From positions 6,520-70,519 of the forward strand of contig CALIXX010000002.1 of NCBI GenBank assembly GCA_938046115.1: a stretch of 64,000 nt of DNA. Reading direction: 5' to 3'. Below the pieces are notes generated by a model. The model worked only from the letters and a program-made list of their open reading frames with translations, did not search any database and was not told the origin of the DNA. The position numbers and the translations under genes are program-made. This document shows, one piece after another, positions 61,071-64,000 of this stretch. The stretch comes from an uncultured Candidatus Saccharibacteria bacterium (lineage in GTDB: Bacteria; Patescibacteriota; Saccharimonadia; Saccharimonadales; Saccharimonadaceae). Position 1 is the stretch's first letter. Each line of letters starts with the position of its first letter.

Positions 61071-62090
61071 GTGGTAAAAAACAATCTTGCAATCATAGTT
61101 CTTAACTGGAACGGCGCCGATGATGCCCTAGAATGCATCGATTCGTTGGCGCAGCAGACGCTAGTGCCGACCATTATCGTGGTCGATAACGACTCACACG
61201 ATGACTCGGTGACACGCTTCCGCTCATATCAAGCTAAGCACCCTGCGCTTAGTCTCGTCATCATTGAGAATCAGCGCAACCTCGGCTTCGCCGGTGGTAT
61301 TAACACAGGCCTGCGCTACGCACAGAAACAGCAATTTCGCTTTGTTGGCGTGCTTAACCCCGACGCAGTTGCTAACACACACTGGTGCCAAGCCTTGGTG
61401 GACGAGCTACGAGCCCATCCGCATTGTGGTATTGCCACTGGGCTACTCGCTCGTCGCGATGGAACGACCATCGATAGCTCGGGCGACTTCTACACCACCT
61501 GGGGTTTGCCTGGCCCGCGCCACCGCGATGAGCCAATTAGCCATGCGCCAACAGAGGCCGGAGCAGTGTTTGGTGCAACGGGTGGTGGAGCAGTGTATCG
61601 CACGGCACTGTTCGACACTGTTGATCTTTTTGACGAAGCATTCTTCATGTACTACGAAGACGTCGACCTCAGTTTTCGCACGCAGCTAGCAGGCTGGACG
61701 GTGCGCTTCACACCGCACGCCGTTGCATACCACAAGGTTGGTGCCAGTAGCAGCAAAGTCCCAGGGCTCGCGGTATACAATACCTTTAAGAACTTGCCGC
61801 TTATTTTTATCAAGAATGTGCCAGGACGGCTGTTTTGGTCGATTGGGGCGCGCTTTTGCCTCACCTATTGGCTGATATTCTTGAGTGCACTGCGCCATGG
61901 CAATGGTTGGCCAGCACTACGTGGTATGCTCGCTTCTGTTATTCACCAGCCAGCGGCCTATCGCCAGCGCTTTACTATCCAGCGGCAGCGCAAGGTATCA
62001 GTCGATTATATCCGTAGTATTATCCACAACGGCCCACTACCCAACCAGACAGGTCTACTCAAATTCCGGAAGTTTTTTACCGGCAAATAA
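61071..62090 (+). CDS. Glycosyltransferase, GT2 family (rhamnosyltransferase-like)
   Basis: A 339-residue GT-A enzyme of the WbbL type: LAIIVLNWNGADDALECI, IIVVDNDSHDDSV, NLGFAGGINTGLRYA, FVGVLNPDA (DxD place), TGGGAVYRTALFD, FMYYEDVDLSFR. The rhamnose role is inferred from family resemblance and nearby rml genes. I use GTG at 61071, 6 nt after TATAAT; the ATG at 61065 directly abuts the hexamer and would not be in that transcript. Confidence 0.88.
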   Translation: MVKNNLAIIVLNWNGADDALECIDSLAQQTLVPTIIVVDNDSHDDSVTRFRSYQAKHPALSLVIIENQRNLGFAGGINTGLRYAQKQQFRFVGVLNPDAVANTHWCQALVDELRAHPHCGIATGLLARRDGTTIDSSGDFYTTWGLPGPRHRDEPISHAPTEAGAVFGATGGGAVYRTALFDTVDLFDEAFFMYYEDVDLSFRTQLAGWTVRFTPHAVAYHKVGASSSKVPGLAVYNTFKNLPLIFIKNVPGRLFWSIGARFCLTYWLIFLSALRHGNGWPALRGMLASVIHQPAAYRQRFTIQRQRKVSVDYIRSIIHNGPLPNQTGLLKFRKFFTGK

Positions 62091-62451
62091 CTCAGTTTAG
62101 TTGTTCTACCGCAAAACGAACCAGGCGAAATCTCAAAATACTTGCTGATTACTCCTCTCTTCTTCAGTAATACTCTATTTTCTAGTTAACAAGAGGATAA
62201 GACTAGCGCCAAAGAGGTGAATTGTAAAAACCAGCTTTCGCATGGTAATTATGCCGAAAATGTTCCGACCAGATCCTATATTAGTGTTTCCCTGTCTGCT
62301 GAGTGGCCAGCCTCCAGATATTTTCTTGCATAATTATACTACGAAGGTAGCGTTTCGCACTCTATCAATATGTAATTAGCCTGCGTCATCTCACCCCTGT
62401 TACGCACGCAATCATTTTGCATATTCGCCATCTATGCGTACAATAATACCT
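62091..62451. other. Intergenic stretch before sucC
   Basis: About 360 AT-rich bases. A 42-codon frame at about 62250-62378 has no start signal and I reject it. The sucC -10 TACAAT is at 62439-62444. No hairpin strong enough to call a terminator. Confidence 0.45.
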
Positions 62452-63501
62452 ATGCGTCTTCTTGAATACCAAGCCAAGCGATGCTTGGCCGAGGCTGGTG
62501 TGGCAGTACCGCAGAGTACCGTTGTAGAATCTGCAACGGTAGCGCCCATTGCCCCTATCGTCCTCAAATCACAAGTTCCGATCGGTGGCCGCGGCAAGGC
62601 AGGTGGTGTGGTGATTGTCCGCGAGCAATCCGCTGTTGTGCCAACCATTCAGCGTCTCTTTGCTCTCGATATCGGTGGCTACACCCCCACGAAGCTTCTT
62701 GCTGAGGAAGTTCTCTCCATCGCCCGCGAGTGTTACATTTCGCTCACCATCAACCGTGAGCACTCATCCATCGAGCTGCTCGCCCACACCAGCGGTGGCA
62801 TTGATGTGGAAGAACACGAGAGCGCAGCGTTCTTTCGCCAGGCCATTACGCCGCAAACAGTTCATACTGTAGCCGAAGCACTAGCGGAGTATCTGTCGCT
62901 ACCAGAGCAAGCCTTTGCGCTTGAGGATCTGGTGGCGAATTGTTTGCGTTGTTTTATTGACAACGATTGTCTATTACTCGAAATTAACCCACTCGTTGTG
63001 ACGACAGATGGCCAGCTCATCGCTGGTGATGCCAAGATGACGATTGACGATGCGGCGCTGTTTCGCCACCCGCAGTGGCACGAAGCAGCCCTAGAGGATC
63101 ATAATTTCGTCACGCTTGACCATAACGGGACGGTTGCGACGATTGCCAACGGTGCAGGCCTGGCGATGGCCACCGTCGATGCGGTGACTGCCCGCGGTGT
63201 GCAGCCAGCTAATTTTCTTGACATTGGTGGCACGGCAACCCCAGAGAAGATCCTGGCTAGTTTTAAGCAGATTGCCCGTTTCCCTGCCGTGGCGCTCATC
63301 ATTATTAATATCTTTGGTGGTATTGTGCGCTGCGATGATGTAGCGGCAGCCATCATCAGTGCCAAGCAGCAGCTACCTGACCTCCCGCCACTGGCCGTCC
63401 GCCTGACGGGCAACCGCGAAGCCGAGGCTAAGGCACTGCTCGCCCGCGAACACATCCCACTCTATGACAATCTCTCCCACATCCTGGAGGAGGCTGTATG
63501 A
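62452..63501 (+). CDS. sucC: Succinate-CoA ligase (ADP-forming) beta subunit
   Basis: 349 residues, somewhat shorter than the usual 385 or so. ATP-grasp N-half (MRLLEYQAKRCLAEAGV, VPIGGRGKAGGVV), CLLLEINPLVVT (metal/ATP), then the CoA-ligase-like half with NGAGLAMATVDAV, FLDIGGTATPEKI, IINIFGGIVRCDDVA. With SucD it interconverts succinyl-CoA and succinate with ATP. TACAAT ends 7 nt before the ATG at 62452. The gene overlaps sucD. Confidence 0.93.
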   Translation: MRLLEYQAKRCLAEAGVAVPQSTVVESATVAPIAPIVLKSQVPIGGRGKAGGVVIVREQSAVVPTIQRLFALDIGGYTPTKLLAEEVLSIARECYISLTINREHSSIELLAHTSGGIDVEEHESAAFFRQAITPQTVHTVAEALAEYLSLPEQAFALEDLVANCLRCFIDNDCLLLEINPLVVTTDGQLIAGDAKMTIDDAALFRHPQWHEAALEDHNFVTLDHNGTVATIANGAGLAMATVDAVTARGVQPANFLDIGGTATPEKILASFKQIARFPAVALIIINIFGGIVRCDDVAAAIISAKQQLPDLPPLAVRLTGNREAEAKALLAREHIPLYDNLSHILEEAV

Positions 63502-64000
63502 TGACCCCTGATATCTTTCGCGGCAAGCATGTTATCGTCCAGGGCATAACGGGCAAAAATGGCTCATTTCATACCGAGCGTATGCTAGCGAGTGGCACAC
63601 ATATCGTTGGTGGCACGTCACCCAACCAATCAGTCGCAAAGGTGCACGGCGTGCCTGTCTTCCGGACGATTCGCGAAATTCAGGCGCAGCAGCCTATCGA
63701 TATTTCCGTCATTTTTGTACCAGCAGCCTATGCCAAAGCAGCAATTATGGAAGCAATTGATGCAGAGGTGCCACTCATTATTTGCATCACCGAGGGCGTG
63801 CCTGTCCACGATATGTTGCGTATAAAACAACGCCTGGCAACCAGTTCTTCGGTTTTGATTGGCCCCAACTGCCCTGGCATTCTCATCCCCGGCGTGCATA
63901 ACCTTGGCATCATCCCTGCCGCGCTTGCCACGCCGGGCCACACTGCCATCGTCAGCCGCAGTGGCACCCTCACCTACGAAGCAATGAGCCTCCTCACCCA
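63498..64000 (+). CDS. sucD: Succinate-CoA ligase alpha subunit, N-terminal part (cut by window edge)
   Basis: About 167 residues visible: VIVQGITGKNGSFHTERML (CoA-binding), TSPNQ, VPVFRTIREI, FVPAAYAKAAIMEAI, IICITEGVPVHD, LIGPNCPGILIPG and IVSRSGTLTYEAM. The phosphorylated active-site His is beyond the edge. ATG at 63498 overlaps the sucC stop (ATGA); a second ATG at 63501 has better spacing to GGAGGAGG, so either may be used. Confidence 0.93.
   Translation, partial: MMTPDIFRGKHVIVQGITGKNGSFHTERMLASGTHIVGGTSPNQSVAKVHGVPVFRTIREIQAQQPIDISVIFVPAAYAKAAIMEAIDAEVPLIICITEGVPVHDMLRIKQRLATSSSVLIGPNCPGILIPGVHNLGIIPAALATPGHTAIVSRSGTLTYEAMSLLT

Noticed and set aside
62250..62378. 42-codon plus-strand frame upstream of sucC
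   Set aside because: No Shine-Dalgarno or -10 at the usual distance and no recognisable features.

Overview
The window looks like a chromosome segment of a Candidatus Saccharibacteria (TM7, Patescibacteria/CPR) organism, perhaps close to the environmental Saccharimonas group. That placement is an inference. It rests on gene content (a ComEC reduced to its membrane part, a lone pseudopilin, a secreted lysozyme-like/ChW protein, rhamnose genes, VanW-like plus beta-lactamase-fold protein), compact gene packing, standard use of all three stop codons, and frequent absence of Shine-Dalgarno (SD) sequences. I see no rRNA, CRISPR array, prophage, insertion sequence or replication origin. Two tRNA genes are present, both with encoded CCA.

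Layout. 1-12 kb, mostly minus strand: recA (cut by the left edge), a divergent pseudopilin, PH-domain membrane protein, ruvB, HIT protein, two HD-domain paralogues flanking a cryptic CDP-alcohol phosphotransferase-like protein, ruvA, a class A penicillin-binding protein, ruvC, and a secreted lamin-tail protein with five Cys repeats. 12-25 kb: tRNA-Lys, comEC, yebC, a small membrane protein, an AT-rich operon (ATP-grasp, retropepsin-like protease, RimK-type ATP-grasp), CIRCE-controlled dnaJ, radC, a permease/TIGR03943/beta-propeller operon, and a three-domain RNA repair enzyme (kinase, phosphatase, ligase). 25-30 kb, plus strand: polysaccharide deacetylase, a large HD-like/DUF1152 fusion, and an endonuclease/exonuclease/phosphatase-family enzyme. 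30-62 kb: a long cell-surface glycan region. It holds an initiating sugar-phosphate transferase, glmS, galE, complete dTDP-rhamnose genes (rmlB, rmlC, rmlD, rmlA with a NUDIX gene, plus a second rmlD), eight glycosyltransferases, a Wzx-like flippase, a Wzm/Wzt exporter, an O-antigen-ligase-like protein and a secreted cell-wall protein with nine ChW repeats. 62-64 kb: sucC and the start of sucD.

How it works together. The glycan genes can make dTDP-L-rhamnose, UDP-galactose and amino-sugar precursors, start a lipid-linked chain, extend it, export it by one or two routes and attach it. The PBP, the VanW/beta-lactamase-fold protein and the ChW protein act on the same envelope. RecA, RuvABC, RadC and a LexA-like repressor give recombination and repair; ComEC and the pilin suggest DNA uptake.

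The strongest general signal is promoter architecture. At least thirteen genes that start transcription units have a -10 hexamer ending exactly 6 nt before the start codon, so their mRNAs should be leaderless, while most genes inside operons have SD sequences or 4-nt start/stop overlaps. Several gene starts were corrected with this rule.
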